From Psychrobacter sp. JCM 18901 (lineage in GTDB: Bacteria > Pseudomonadota > Gammaproteobacteria > Pseudomonadales > Moraxellaceae), in contig NZ_BAWH01000014.1 of assembly GCF_000586435.1 (NCBI RefSeq), positions 19,827 through 83,826 of the forward strand: 64,000 nt of DNA, in the 5' to 3' direction. Position 1 is the first letter of the stretch; every line of letters begins with the position of its first letter. This document shows, in pieces, positions 1-10,053 of the stretch. Made by a program: the position numbers and the translations under genes. A model generated the notes under the pieces. The model was not told the origin of the DNA. It did not search any database and saw only the letters and a list, made by a program, of their open reading frames with translations.

Positions 1-354
1 TATGGCAAATGGTACTTGCTAGGTTTTGCTCTGTTTAACCTACAGAAACGTGGTAAGTTATTTGCTGAACCACAGCTTGAAGTTTATGAAGGTATGATTG
101 TTGGGCTTAACTCTCGTAACGATGATATGACTGTTAACCCAACGACTGCTAAACAGCTAACCAACGTACGTGCTAGTGGTACTGACGAAGCATTGACGTT
201 GACGCCAGCAGTGAAGTTCACTCTTGAGCAAGCGCTTGAATTTATTCAAGACGATGAGCTAGTCGAAGTAACGCCAAAAGCGGTACGTATTCGTAAACGC
301 TACTTAACTGAAAGTGAGCGTAAGCGTCACGGCCGTGGTAAGAAAGGTGCTTAA
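1..354 (+). CDS. typA: Ribosome-associated GTPase TypA/BipA, C-terminal part
   Basis: This is the 3' end of typA, cut by the left edge of the window. The visible 112 or so residues match the end of the BipA C-terminal domain: a FALFNLQ-RGKLF segment, EVYEGMIVGLNSR, KQLTNVRASGTDEA, then LEFIQDDELVEVTP and the basic tail RKRYLTESERKRHGRGKK. TypA is a translational GTPase of the EF-G type that binds 70S ribosomes and supports ribosome assembly and growth at low temperature. The GTPase domain lies outside the window. The first five codons (1-15) fit the family less well than the rest, so an indel near position 16-19 is possible. A strong hairpin terminator follows. Confidence 0.95.
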   Translation, partial: YGKWYLLGFALFNLQKRGKLFAEPQLEVYEGMIVGLNSRNDDMTVNPTTAKQLTNVRASGTDEALTLTPAVKFTLEQALEFIQDDELVEVTPKAVRIRKRYLTESERKRHGRGKKGA

Positions 355-451
355 TATCAATAAGTGAGTTACTCAGTAATTCATAGTATTGATGTTTGAC
401 GCGAACACTTAGTGTCAGTAGTTTCTACAGGCACTGAGTGATTCAAAAATG

Positions 452-500
452 AGCAGTATAAGGTGAGCTATTAGTGGTTCACTTTATACTGCTTTTTTTG
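452..500 (+). terminator. Rho-independent terminator after typA
   Basis: A 17-bp stem (452-468 with 477-493, two G-to-A differences) is followed by a run of T. It lies about 100 bases after the typA stop and 130 bases before mscL, so it ends typA transcription. Confidence 0.85.
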
Positions 501-633
501 TGTTGTAATCTTGGAAAAATACAGACAGAATGAATAGTGGCATTAATGTATTCAATTATTAACATGAAAGCTAGATGTGACACTTATTATATAAATATCT
601 ATTTGCTTATAGATAAATTTTGAGGAAAAAACA

Positions 634-1089
634 ATGAGTATGGTTTCAGAGTTTAGAGAGTTCGCTGTCAAAGGTAATGTGATGGATTTGGCAGTCGGTG
701 TCATCATCGGTGGGGCTTTTGCTACCATCACAAAATCTTTGGTAGATGATATTATTATGCCGATTGTCGCTTTTATTTTTGGCGGCGAGATTAATTTTGA
801 AAACATGTTCTTAGTTTTAGGCGATGCACCTGATGGTATTGCTATGACTTATGATGCGCTCAAGGAGGCAGGTGTACCTGTATTGGCTTACGGTAGTTTT
901 ATTACCGTACTTATTAACTTTCTAATCTTAGCTTTCATCATCTTTATGATGGTGAGAGGTGTCAATAAAATGCGCCGTGCTGAAGAGGTAGAGGAAGTTA
1001 TAGAAGAAGCAGTAGAAGAGCCATCAGAGGAAGTGAAGTTGCTGCGCGAAATCAGTGCCAAATTAAGTAATACTAGTATTACGAAATAA
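634..1089 (+). CDS. mscL: Large-conductance mechanosensitive channel MscL
   Basis: A 151-residue MscL, close to the usual 130-150. MscL is a homopentameric inner-membrane channel that opens at high membrane tension and releases solutes during hypo-osmotic shock. The N-terminal amphipathic helix and TM1 are clear ([25 protein letters not shown], residues 5-29), with the family's glycine-rich pore face. TM2 is the [15 protein letters not shown] segment at about residues 91-105. A very acidic cytoplasmic tail ([17 protein letters not shown]) precedes the last helix, [10 protein letters not shown]. The start at 634 is preceded by GAGGAAAA. The gene is intact and stands alone between two terminators. 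Confidence 0.97.
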   Translation: MSMVSEFREFAVKGNVMDLAVGVIIGGAFATITKSLVDDIIMPIVAFIFGGEINFENMFLVLGDAPDGIAMTYDALKEAGVPVLAYGSFITVLINFLILAFIIFMMVRGVNKMRRAEEVEEVIEEAVEEPSEEVKLLREISAKLSNTSITK

Positions 1090-1110
1090 ATTATAAACTC
1101 GCTGACAATA

Positions 1111-1145
1111 AAAAAAGGCTAACTTCTCGTTAGCCTTTTTTTCTA
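1111..1145. terminator. Bidirectional terminator between convergent genes
   Basis: AAGGCTAAC pairs with GTTAGCCTT around a short loop. It is flanked by an A run on the left and a T run on the right, so it can serve both mscL (+) and the convergent gene ending at 1204 (-). Confidence 0.9.
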
Positions 1146-1203
1146 TAAAGTATTTACTATCATCTTTTATAAAATATTGGATGTTTCCGTTAAAAGAGAA
1201 CTT

Positions 1204-1645
1204 TTACGGAGTAACCACTACATAATCATTGGTATTAATTAGAATTTCTGATGGTTGATCGACAACGATACGTACCACATTATTATCAACGACTTGAGAT
1301 TTATAATAGTTGTCTTCTGCAACTGTGCAGCCTAAACAACGTCCCATCGCATTCCAAGGTTCAACAAATAGCTTCTGCTGTGCTTGATCTGCATTACCAC
1401 CAATAAGTGAGAAAGGTAGGCTTACGATATAAGCTGCTGTTCCAGCTACCGCATTAACGAGTTGAAGTGGTTTGCCAACAATCGTATCGACTACCATCGT
1501 TTCATATGAAGGACCGAAATCAGTTTCATCAATTTCTATAGCTGCAAAAGTAGGTTGAATAGTCGCAGCTACCAATCCTAAAGTTGCCAATACAGTAAAA
1601 AAATCTCTGCTTAACTGTGCGTTGAGTTTTTGCTTTAACAGTCAT
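1204..1645 (-). CDS. Small exported protein of unknown function (one frameshift)
   Basis: A start at 1645 (AGGA-type ribosome site upstream) and removal of one base from the A7 run at 1597-1603 give a 146-residue protein. Its basic N-terminus and hydrophobic stretch FFTVLATLGLVAATIQPTFA form a likely signal peptide. The mature part has IVGKPLQLVNAVAGTAAYIVSLPFS, then FVEPWNAMGRCLGC. This resembles small envelope proteins of Acinetobacter and Psychrobacter that share a conserved hydrophobic SLPFS region and a RCLGC-like end. No enzymatic motif is seen and I do not know the function. Confidence 0.7.
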
Positions 1646-1935
1646 AACGATATCCTGAAACTCATAGTAGTATGATTAATGGCTGCTGCTATCTTCACGC
1701 AGGAATCTTGCGGCAACAATAGTTAGGCTAAATATTACAGAAAAATAAATGATACGCACTATTTATGTAAGCGCTAGCACTATTAAAGCAAGATGTGCGC
1801 TAATAAGCAACAAAAATGAGAATAATCTAGTGATAGCTTTGGCAGTATTTGATACTTTTAAAAATAGATACTCTGCCCAGATATTAGCTTCATTTAATCT
1901 AAATATACCATAAGCAGATAGATATCATTTATTAG

Positions 1936-2877
1936 CTATTTTAACGGCTGACAATTTGGACAATAAACACTGGCTCTACCAGTAAGCTTGATGTTTTCTA
2001 GCGTCGTACTACAATGCAGACAGCTCTCTCCTTGTCTACCATACACATTTAAGGTTTGCTGAAAGTAACCAGTTTGACCACTTGCTACTGTGAAATCCCG
2101 TAGTGTCGAACCGCCTAATTTTATCGCTTTCTTTAAAATTTCTTTAATATGACTCACTAAAATGACAATCTGATCGTATGAAATTTGATTGGCTGGTGTA
2201 GCAGGGTGGATGCCGGACAAGTACAGACTTTCAGTCGCATAGATATTGCCAACCCCAACCACGACTTCTTGTTCCATGATGACAGATTTAATCGCTCGGG
2301 AGATGGGTTTTAGTCGTTTGTTTGCTTTAGTATTATCTGTCGATGACCCATTGCCATCTTGGCTAGATAAATCTATACGCTGGATTAAATTGTACAAATA
2401 GTCTGCGGTAAAATCTTTTGAAAGCGGCTCAGGACCTAGATGATCTAGTAGTTTATTGCCGTAATCTTCATGCCATAGTACTGAACCAAAACGTCTCGGA
2501 TCATAGTAGTGTAGCTGAGACTTTTCATTATCAGCATCATTAAAGATGACAACCAGATGATCATGTTTACGCTTATCAGTACCATAGCTATGTTGCTGTA
2601 AGCTACCTGACATTCCTAAGTGAATAAGAAGCTGACGTGGTTCAACTTTGCTGGCTGATATGGGAGCGTTATTCTGTGAATCTACTGGCAGAAAATTAAG
2701 AATCAGATACTTTGCTCGGCGCTCGACACTCTCTAATGTGTAATTAGCTAGCTCGTCCAAGTTATCTGGCATCATCCATCGCAGCTTTGGTTGAAATACT
2801 TTAACATCAACTACCTGTTGCCCCAACAATGGAGCAAGACTGGCTTTAGTGGTTTCTACTTCAGGTAATTCAGGCAT
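1936..2877 (-). CDS. mutM: Formamidopyrimidine-DNA glycosylase MutM (Fpg)
   Basis: A base-excision repair enzyme that removes 8-oxoguanine and formamidopyrimidines and nicks the abasic site. I place the start at 2877 rather than at an upstream in-frame Met, because the catalytic residue must be the proline right after the initiator Met (MPELPEVET). Other visible marks are LIHLGMSGSL, YDPRRFGS, VGVGNIYATE and GSTLRDF. The C-terminal zinc finger has the form CLHC-16-CPNC, with the conserved TGRASVYCPNCQ end. At 313 residues it is about 40 longer than usual, owing to a Ser/Asp/Asn-rich insert (SSQDGNGSSTDNTKANK) before the K-rich helix. The gene is intact and lies downstream of relA on the same strand. 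Confidence 0.96.
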   Translation of the reverse strand: MPELPEVETTKASLAPLLGQQVVDVKVFQPKLRWMMPDNLDELANYTLESVERRAKYLILNFLPVDSQNNAPISASKVEPRQLLIHLGMSGSLQQHSYGTDKRKHDHLVVIFNDADNEKSQLHYYDPRRFGSVLWHEDYGNKLLDHLGPEPLSKDFTADYLYNLIQRIDLSSQDGNGSSTDNTKANKRLKPISRAIKSVIMEQEVVVGVGNIYATESLYLSGIHPATPANQISYDQIVILVSHIKEILKKAIKLGGSTLRDFTVASGQTGYFQQTLNVYGRQGESCLHCSTTLENIKLTGRASVYCPNCQPLK

Positions 2878-2932
2878 AGTATTTTTTGACAACTCTATTG
2901 TGGAATAAACAACGACTGGCTTAAGGTTTTAT

Positions 2933-5469
2933 TTACACGACTGCACGGCGTGCGTGCAAAATACCATGTTGCTGCTCTAATTTTGCGAGCAACTTAGATA
3001 GATGTGCTAAGCCTGAGACTTCAATATGGAACTTTAAAAAAGCAATATTGTCGTCATTACTTAACGTTTGCACTTGGCGAATATTGACGTTTTCTTTATC
3101 AATTATCTGTGTCAAATCACGTAGCAAACCTCGTCGGTCATATGCTTCGACATGAATATCAACGGGCTGATAACGCCCCGTCTGCACTTGCCAAGCGGCT
3201 TCTATCTTACGCTCAGGGTCACGCTCGACCAGACGTAAGTACTCTGGGCAGCCTCGATTATGCACGCTAACGCCACGCGATAAAGTGATGTAGCCAGCTA
3301 TCGGTTCGCCATGCACAGGATGACAACAACCTGCCAAATTGATTTCGATATTATCCAAACCATCGATATGGATTTTATACGCATCGAGCTTACCTGTATC
3401 TCTGTTATCTACATGAGGTACAAAGCTCTCTGGTGGTATCTCAGGTTCAAGGTGTAGCTGACGAGAGATATGACTGGTTAACTGATTAAGGCCAATATCA
3501 CCTGTCACTAGCCCCACGATAATATCGTCGGTCGTATTGACATGAAAATGCTGAATATAGTCGTTCAGATCAATACTATTAGGATGAACAGATAGGCGCT
3601 CAAGCTCTTTACTGAGCATTTGGCGACCTATTTCAATATTCTTATCACGGTCTTGCTTATTGAACCACTGGCGCAGTTTTGAACGGGCGCGATTGGTATG
3701 AATATAACCTAACGAGGCTACCAACCAATCACGATTGGGCTCACGCGATGCCTTAGTAATAATCTCAACTTGCTCACCTGTTTTCACTGATACGTCAGTG
3801 GCACATAGCGTTGATTGACACGAGCAGCCTGCGCACGGTTGCCAACTTGAGTATGCACATAGTAGGCAAAATCGAGAACGGTCGCGCCTTTTGGTAGCTC
3901 AGTAATATCACCGTCACGGCTAAAGATATAAATACGTTCTAGTTCATCAAAATCAACAAGTTGTTCTTCTTCGTCAAACTCGATATCGTCTATCTCTTCG
4001 CCCGCTACCACAGCTGAGCGTGGTTGATTACGTGTCTCATTGTTGATAGATAATAATTGGCGTAGTGAGCTGATTCTTTGATTCAGATAATTGTCTTTTT
4101 TTGTTCTTTAGCCCTTCTTTGTAATTAACGTGCGCACACATGCCAAGCTCGGCCTCAAAATGCATCTCATGAGTACGAATCTGGACTTCGAGTGATTTGT
4201 TTTCTGCAATTACAGCAGTATGTAGCGAGCGATAACCATTGGACTTAGGGTTAGTAATATAGTCATCAAACTGCTCAGGAATGTAACGCCATAATCCGTG
4301 TACTAATCCTAAAACGTGATAACAGTCAGAAGGGCTATTGACCAACACACGTAAGGCGCGAATGTCATAAAGCTGATCAAACGATAAACCTTTGAGCTTC
4401 ATTTTTCGATAGATAGAGTAGATATGTTTGACGCGCCCAGATACTTCGCCTTCGATACTGGCGTCTGCTAATGACTCATTTAATTTGTCTTGTACGCGCT
4501 GAATATAGGACTCACGTTCACTACGTTTTTCTGACAGCAGCTTAGCAATTTCTTTATAGCGATCAGGCGCGAGATAACGGAAAGCTAAATCTTCAAGCTC
4601 CCATTTTAGCTGCGCAATACCTAAACGATGGGCTAATGGCGCATAAATAGTCATGACTTCACGTGCGACACGCGTTTGACGCTCTGGCCTAGAAAACGTC
4701 AATTCACGCATGGCGAAAGTACGTTCAGCCAGTTTTATCAGTACCACGCGCACATCGTTAGTAACAGAGATGAGCATGCTATAAATATTTGATAGCTGAT
4801 CACGCTGATTATTGACGAAATGATCTTCTAAGCGCTTGTTGCTCTCGATAATCTCCGACAGTTTACCCATTGCAAGGGTGTCTTTAACAAGCGTCAAAAT
4901 ATCTGGACCAAAGTTTTTTTCCACTTCAGCGAGACTAATAATTGATTTGCGCGCACTGCGATACAGCATGGCCGCGACCAATGCTTCTTCATCTTGATAA
5001 AGATAGGTCAAAATATCAGTCATACCAATACCGGTCACATAAGCGCCTGAACGCTCAGATTCACTGGTGTTCATATGACTGCGAATAAACTCGCAAGCTG
5101 CACTTAGGTTGGGTACTGACTCTTGTCCAATACGCTTGGCCACATTATCTAGCCAAGTAGGTACGTCAATATTGGCTTGGTCTAAGTCGACCGCCTCAAG
5201 CTCTTCGTTTGATAGCACATTGGTATCATCCAAATACTCGTCTTCAATGTGAGGGTCATGCAAATGATAAGTGTGTGCGGCTGAGCGATCAAAAGTAGTA
5301 TGTAGCTTGTGAGTTGCCAACTGGTATTTGATGTCGAGGGGAATTTGGGCATAGCTATTGCTGACTGGTGAGAGCGTTGGCTCGCCACCAGTTGCGCCGC
5401 AAGTGTTGCACTATCGGCCTGCGTGGTTTGTCCATCCACCAGCGGTAATCCTTCACGAATTTTTACCAT
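2933..5469 (-). CDS. relA: (p)ppGpp synthetase RelA (three frameshifts)
   Basis: RelA makes (p)ppGpp from GTP or GDP plus ATP when uncharged tRNA enters ribosomes. It is read here as one gene of about 845 codons starting at 5469, with GAGGAG seven bases upstream. In order: a degenerate HD domain; the synthetase domain (YDIRALRVLV, SNGYRSLHTAV, LEVQIRT, MCAHVNYKEG); a TGS domain (IYIFSRDGDITELPKGATVLDFAYYVHT); the CCHPV-HNRGCPE zinc-like region; and a C-terminal ACT domain (HVEAYDRRGLLRDL). The frame breaks three times: a lost base somewhere in 5340-5395, an extra base in the T7 run at 4096-4102, and a lost base at 3784-3790. Correcting all three restores continuity. Neighbour rlmD is upstream on the same strand. 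Confidence 0.93.
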
Positions 5470-5891
5470 AGCCGACTCCTCTTAGCTATTTTGAATTGAT
5501 TATAACCTCATCTACTATGCACACACTCTGAATTAATGATCCATAAAGTGTCAGCTATAAACCAATACAACTGCTAAAAATGTTATTTTTAGCAGCTATA
5601 AAATGCGCGTAAAATATATAAAGCTATGAGTGCAAATGCTTGCTATGTAGCGATTGGAAACATCACCAAAAACATAGGAAGATTGTTTACTATTATCTCA
5701 TTTTAAAGTGACAAATCAAGCGAGCCTCTGTATGGCTGTGGTCAATTACGCTAAATAATGGCTATTTATTAGCACAAACTTATCAAAGCTTTGGGTTAAC
5801 TTAGATAATTGTAATAACGCTTAATTGTCTCTTTAATCAGGTTCAACTATCAGTTGTTACTAACTATTATCATTTTTGAAGACTAACAATG
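5470..5891. other. Intergenic region between rlmD and relA
   Basis: No coding sequence is visible. The region should carry the relA promoter. The only clear structure is the perfect hairpin at 5571-5595. Confidence 0.6.
5571..5595 (-). repeat. Perfect 11-bp hairpin upstream of relA
   Basis: CTGCTAAAAAT pairs exactly with ATTTTTAGCAG across a 3-base loop, 102 bases before the relA start. On the relA strand no T run follows, so it is not a classic terminator. It could be a leader structure or a protein site. Confidence 0.55.
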
Positions 5892-7464
5892 TTAAACCGC
5901 TACCTTCTCGAAACGAGCGATAGATTCAACATGACCCGTATGGCAGAACATATCCATCACGCCAGCATGAGTCAGACGATAGCCTTGTTCTAACAATGCT
6001 TTTGTATCACGAGCAAGGGTCGCTGGATTACAAGAGACATAAACAATGCGCTCAGCATTAAATTTTGGCAAATATTGCATAATCTCCCAAGCACCAGAGC
6101 GCGGCGGATCAATCAACAGTGCATCAAAGCCTTGGTTGGCCCATGGCTTATCAGTACAGTCTTGAGTCAAATCTTGACTATAAAACTCAGTATTGTTGAT
6201 ACCGTTGCGACGAGCGTTGTCAGCAGCACGTTCGGTCATGGCTTCACTGCCTTCGACACCGACTACTGAGCCTATCTCGCCAACGAGGCGCGCTAGTGGT
6301 AAGCTAAAGTTACCCAAGCCACTGAATAAATCTAGTACCCTTTCACCTGCTTTTAAGTCCAACAAGTCACAGGCAAGCTTAGTCATCTGACGGTTAACCG
6401 ATAAGTTTACTTGGGTAAAGTCAGTAGGGATAAATTCAAAAGTCAGATCATACTCTGGCAATTGATAATATAAACGACCAAATTGTTCGCTCAAATCATC
6501 AGCATCTGTTAACGCAATACGTTGGATGCTATCAACGCCTTTCGACTGTAAATACAATTGCCAATTACGCGCTGCGAAAAATACTTTTAGTTTGTCTATA
6601 TCAGCGTCTGACAACGGTTCTAAATTACGTACGATGAGCGCAACTGGCTGATTGCCATCAGGTAGTTCTGGCAGTTGCTCACCCATTGCAAGCTCAAGCT
6701 GAGCAATCTTGTCACGGCTCTCTAAAGTGCTAATAAGTGTTTTTAGGTTTTCAATCTCGAAACCAATACGCGGATCCAAGATATGGCACTCATTTAGCTC
6801 TGCTAAGAAGTTACTTGAACGCTCGCGGAAGCCGACAAGTGCGGTTTCTTTTTTTGACAACATAGCGCACGCCCAAACGTGCTTTGGTACGATAACCAAG
6901 ACGATCGCCGACCACAGGAGGGAGCCAATTGTCAGGTTCCGCGTTGGCTTGGTGCATTAGCATTTCAGCCAGTACTGACTGCTTGAAGTTTATTTGACCA
7001 TCTGGTTGCCAATGTTGCAAGTTACAACCGCCGCAGGTACCGAAATGCGGGCAGGGTGGTACAGCACGTTCAGGGTTTGGGTTGGCAGTAATGCTAATGG
7101 CATCGCCTTCTTCAAAGCTAGCACGGCTGTTAGTTATTTTTACTAAGGCGCTCTCACCGGGTAGGGCAAAGCTAACAAAGATCTTTTTGCCATGCTTGTC
7201 TTCAGCATGACCTTCAGCAACGTCAAAACCATTACCATACACAGCAACACCGCGACCATCATGTGATAAGCCATCTATATTGAATGGAATTGGCTCTGCA
7301 TCTTTTAGACGACGACGTGTCTTTGATGATGGCTTTGATTTTTTCTTACTCGGCGGAATGACAATCGTTTGGGTGTCGTTTGTTTGAGCTTCATTCGCTT
7401 GAGTGTTACTATTTTGCGCTGCCATATCAGATGCTGTAGATGTTTTTGAATCGGTGGGTTGCAT
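5892..7464 (-). CDS. rlmD: 23S rRNA (uracil-1939-C5)-methyltransferase RlmD (one frameshift)
   Basis: A SAM-dependent enzyme that makes m5U1939 in 23S rRNA (formerly RumA). Removing one base from the T7 run at 6849-6855 gives 523 residues. In order: a basic, Ser/Thr-rich N-terminal extension of about 60 residues; a TRAM-like OB domain ([15 protein letters not shown]); the iron-sulfur cysteines in [10 protein letters not shown]; and a Rossmann methyltransferase with [21 protein letters not shown] and the catalytic cysteine in [13 protein letters not shown]. The start at 7464 has AGGCAG upstream. Its place between relA and cysM matches the order in Pseudomonas, which supports the assignment. 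Confidence 0.94.
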
Positions 7465-7525
7465 AAACCTGCCTTAATAATAAATAACTAGAAGAGGGGA
7501 ATAAAAACTACTAATAATGCGAATT

Positions 7526-8350
7526 CTATAATTCAGGTGCAGATGACCAGTCAGCGATAAACTCTTGATGTCGCGGACTACCGTCAGCTTGGGTATACTT
7601 TGCCAGATAGTCATAGCTCTGCTGCTGCCAGGCATCAAAATCTTGTGAAGACAACTGTCCTGTTAGACGTAACCAGCGTAAATAAATAAGCCAAGTATTC
7701 ATGACATCAGACTCACAGTATATAGATAGGGTCTGCCAGTCACCGCTACTAACAAGCGCGCCGACCATGCTACCATCTACATCAGTTTTACCAGGTAATC
7801 CGTACAGACTTGCGACGATATCCATGGCTTCGCGGCGACTAGCACCGTACTGGCTAAACCGATCCATCAAGTCTAGATGACGCGTATGAAAGCGATTAAC
7901 ATAGTTATCAAAGCGCATGTTTTTAATACGCTCGCCTTCTTCGAACAGCCATGGTGCTGACAAATCATATTGCATGGCACGATATATCAGTACAGGTATG
8001 TCAAAGCCCGAGCCATTCCAACTAATAAGTTGTGGCAGTGTCTCAATGTCGGTAAATGCTCTAAAGAATTTGGCTAGGATTTCTTTTTCACTAAATTTAT
8101 CGGCAGTCAAAGAAAATAGCGATAACTTACCATCCTTGATATACAGAGCTGAGATACAGACGATACGCTGTAGTGGCAAGCGCATAAAGTCATGCCCTGC
8201 CTCTTGCGTACGTATGGCTGTCAGCGCGCTTAAGGCATCTGCATCATTAAGATCGGCCAATTTCGGATAGATACGGCGTGCTGCATCGACATCGGCAACA
8301 GTCTCGATATCAAAAACCAATATAGGGTCGGATGGTAGCGCTTGTGACAT
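7526..8350 (-). CDS. Predicted DEDD-type 3'-5' exonuclease (PolB-like)
   Basis: A 274-residue protein of the stand-alone family related to the proofreading domain of B-family polymerases (DNA_pol_B_exo2). Three exonuclease motifs are visible: FDIETV near the N-terminus (Exo I, metal-binding Asp and Glu), ISWNGSGFDIPVL at about residues 113-125 (Exo II), and SIYCESDVMNTW near residue 212 (Exo III with the last Asp). The likely role is trimming single-stranded DNA or RNA ends, but its substrate is not known to me. The start at 8350 has AGGATTATCT before it. The gene is intact and lies between cysM and rlmD. Confidence 0.88.
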   Translation of the reverse strand: MSQALPSDPILVFDIETVADVDAARRIYPKLADLNDADALSALTAIRTQEAGHDFMRLPLQRIVCISALYIKDGKLSLFSLTADKFSEKEILAKFFRAFTDIETLPQLISWNGSGFDIPVLIYRAMQYDLSAPWLFEEGERIKNMRFDNYVNRFHTRHLDLMDRFSQYGASRREAMDIVASLYGLPGKTDVDGSMVGALVSSGDWQTLSIYCESDVMNTWLIYLRWLRLTGQLSSQDFDAWQQQSYDYLAKYTQADGSPRHQEFIADWSSAPEL

Positions 8351-8492
8351 AGATAATCCTGACTATTTATGAGCTTATAGTTAATTCATTATAAAAGAAT
8401 AACAGCGCTAACCTTGCTTGAAGTATTACATCTGCACTTGGCCGCTTTGCACTTCTTTTAAATTAACGATACTAAATGGTATTTCTTATGCA

Positions 8493-9462
8493 TTAATTAA
8501 CTTCTGCGCTGCTGTTGTTCGTATTACTATCATCAACGTTATATAAACCTGTTGATAAATAACGATCGCCACGATCGCAAACAATGAAAGCAATAACAGC
8601 ATTAGGATTTTCTTTTGCCACTTGGGTCGCTGCCCACGCAGCTGCGCCCGAAGATACTCCAGCAAAGATACCTTCAGTCTTCGCCAATTTACGCATATAG
8701 ACTTCAGCAATACGCTGATCGATATCCATCACTTCATCAATCAAGTCTGCATCAAAAATACCTGGCATATAGGCAGCAGGCCAACGGCGAATGCAGCAAT
8801 CGAAGCTTCTTCGTCAGGCTGTAGGCCGATGATTTTGACGTCTGGATTTTGCTCTTTTAAATAACGTGACACACCGGTAATCGTACCTGTCGTGCCCATC
8901 GAGCTAATAAAATGCGTAATTTTACCTTCTGTCTGTGCCCATAGCTCAGGGCCTGTAGTCAGGTAATGTGCTTGGCTATTGTCAGGATTATTAAACTGAT
9001 CCAATACAACCCCTTTGCCATCTGCTTGCATCTGCAATGCCAAGTCACGCGCAGTTTCCATACCTTCATCTACTTCAATCAGCGTTGCGCCATAAGCAAT
9101 CATGGCATCTTTACGTTCTTGGGTAGAGTTGGTTGGCATGAGCAATGTTATTGGGTAGCCACGCATCGCAGCGACCATGGCCAATGCAATACCAGTATTG
9201 CCACTAGTGGTTCAATCAACATATCGCCAGGCTTGATATCACCGCGCTGTTCTGCTTGATAAATCATATTAAAAGCGGGGCGATCTTTTACGGAACCCGC
9301 TGGATTATTACCTTCAAGCTTAGCTAGTACTGTGGCGCCATTGGCAATGTGCTCTTGCTCAGGCAGGCGTTGAAGTTTCACCAATGGCGTTTGACCAACG
9401 CAATCAGCGAGGGTAGTGATTTGAGTAATAAAGTTAGCATTTGACATGGCCGTAGTGGACAT
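8493..9462 (-). CDS. cysM: Cysteine synthase B, CysM (two frameshifts)
   Basis: A PLP-dependent O-acetylserine sulfhydrylase of the B type, making cysteine from O-acetylserine and sulfide or thiosulfate. Restoring one base near 9206 (…IEP/TSGNTG…) and one near 8794 (SIAG/IRRWP) gives 323 residues. Key features are the PLP lysine in NPAGSVKDRPA, the TSGNTG substrate loop, the PLP-phosphate-binding SMGTTGTITGVSRYL loop, and the CysM-like IRRWPAAYMPGIFD stretch. The start at 9462 has AAAGGAT upstream. It is divergent from the gacS-like gene across 590 bases. The two indels are single lost bases, not long-run slips. Confidence 0.93.
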
Positions 9463-10053
9463 AAAGTATCCTTTTCTATTTTTTAAATATGTTTTTAATG
9501 GCTTGTTTTTGATGGAAGCGCTGTTTTTATTGTTTGATCATAATTTTAGACAGTCGCTTGGGTTATAGGTTTACAGTGATAAGCGAGCTAAAAACGAAAG
9601 GCATTAGAGTGCGCTCTCATATGTTATGACTATGAGCGATATATTGTGGTAAATAAAAAGTGGCTTTATTATATCATTTTGTTTTCAGCTGCGCTTATCG
9701 CATCAAGGATTAATAGTCACTGTATCAGGTCAGTACTAATGCTACGTTAAGGGTTGCAAAAATGGGACTGTTCGCTTAAAGCCATATTCTCTTTAACACA
9801 GAGTGGTTGGTACTCTAATTATAACGTTATTCATCACATGGAATGCTTAACCAGTACTTATAAAATCCTGTTAAGATAATCTTGAGTTATATATCAATTG
9901 TCTTATCAAAACCAGTGACCTTATTAACGATTAGTGGCTTCATTAAAAGTAGCGCCTTACCCAAATGCTTTGACACGACATGCTATAAGTAACACGAATA
10001 CTGACATTATCACAAAAATTCATGGCAAGAACCTAGTAGAGAGTAGACCTAGC
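9463..10053. other. Divergent intergenic region, cysM and gacS-like gene
   Basis: About 590 A+T-rich bases with no believable gene on either strand. It should hold divergent promoters. A TTGACA-like element occurs near 9970, but no well-spaced -10 partner was evident, so I do not call a promoter. Confidence 0.5.
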
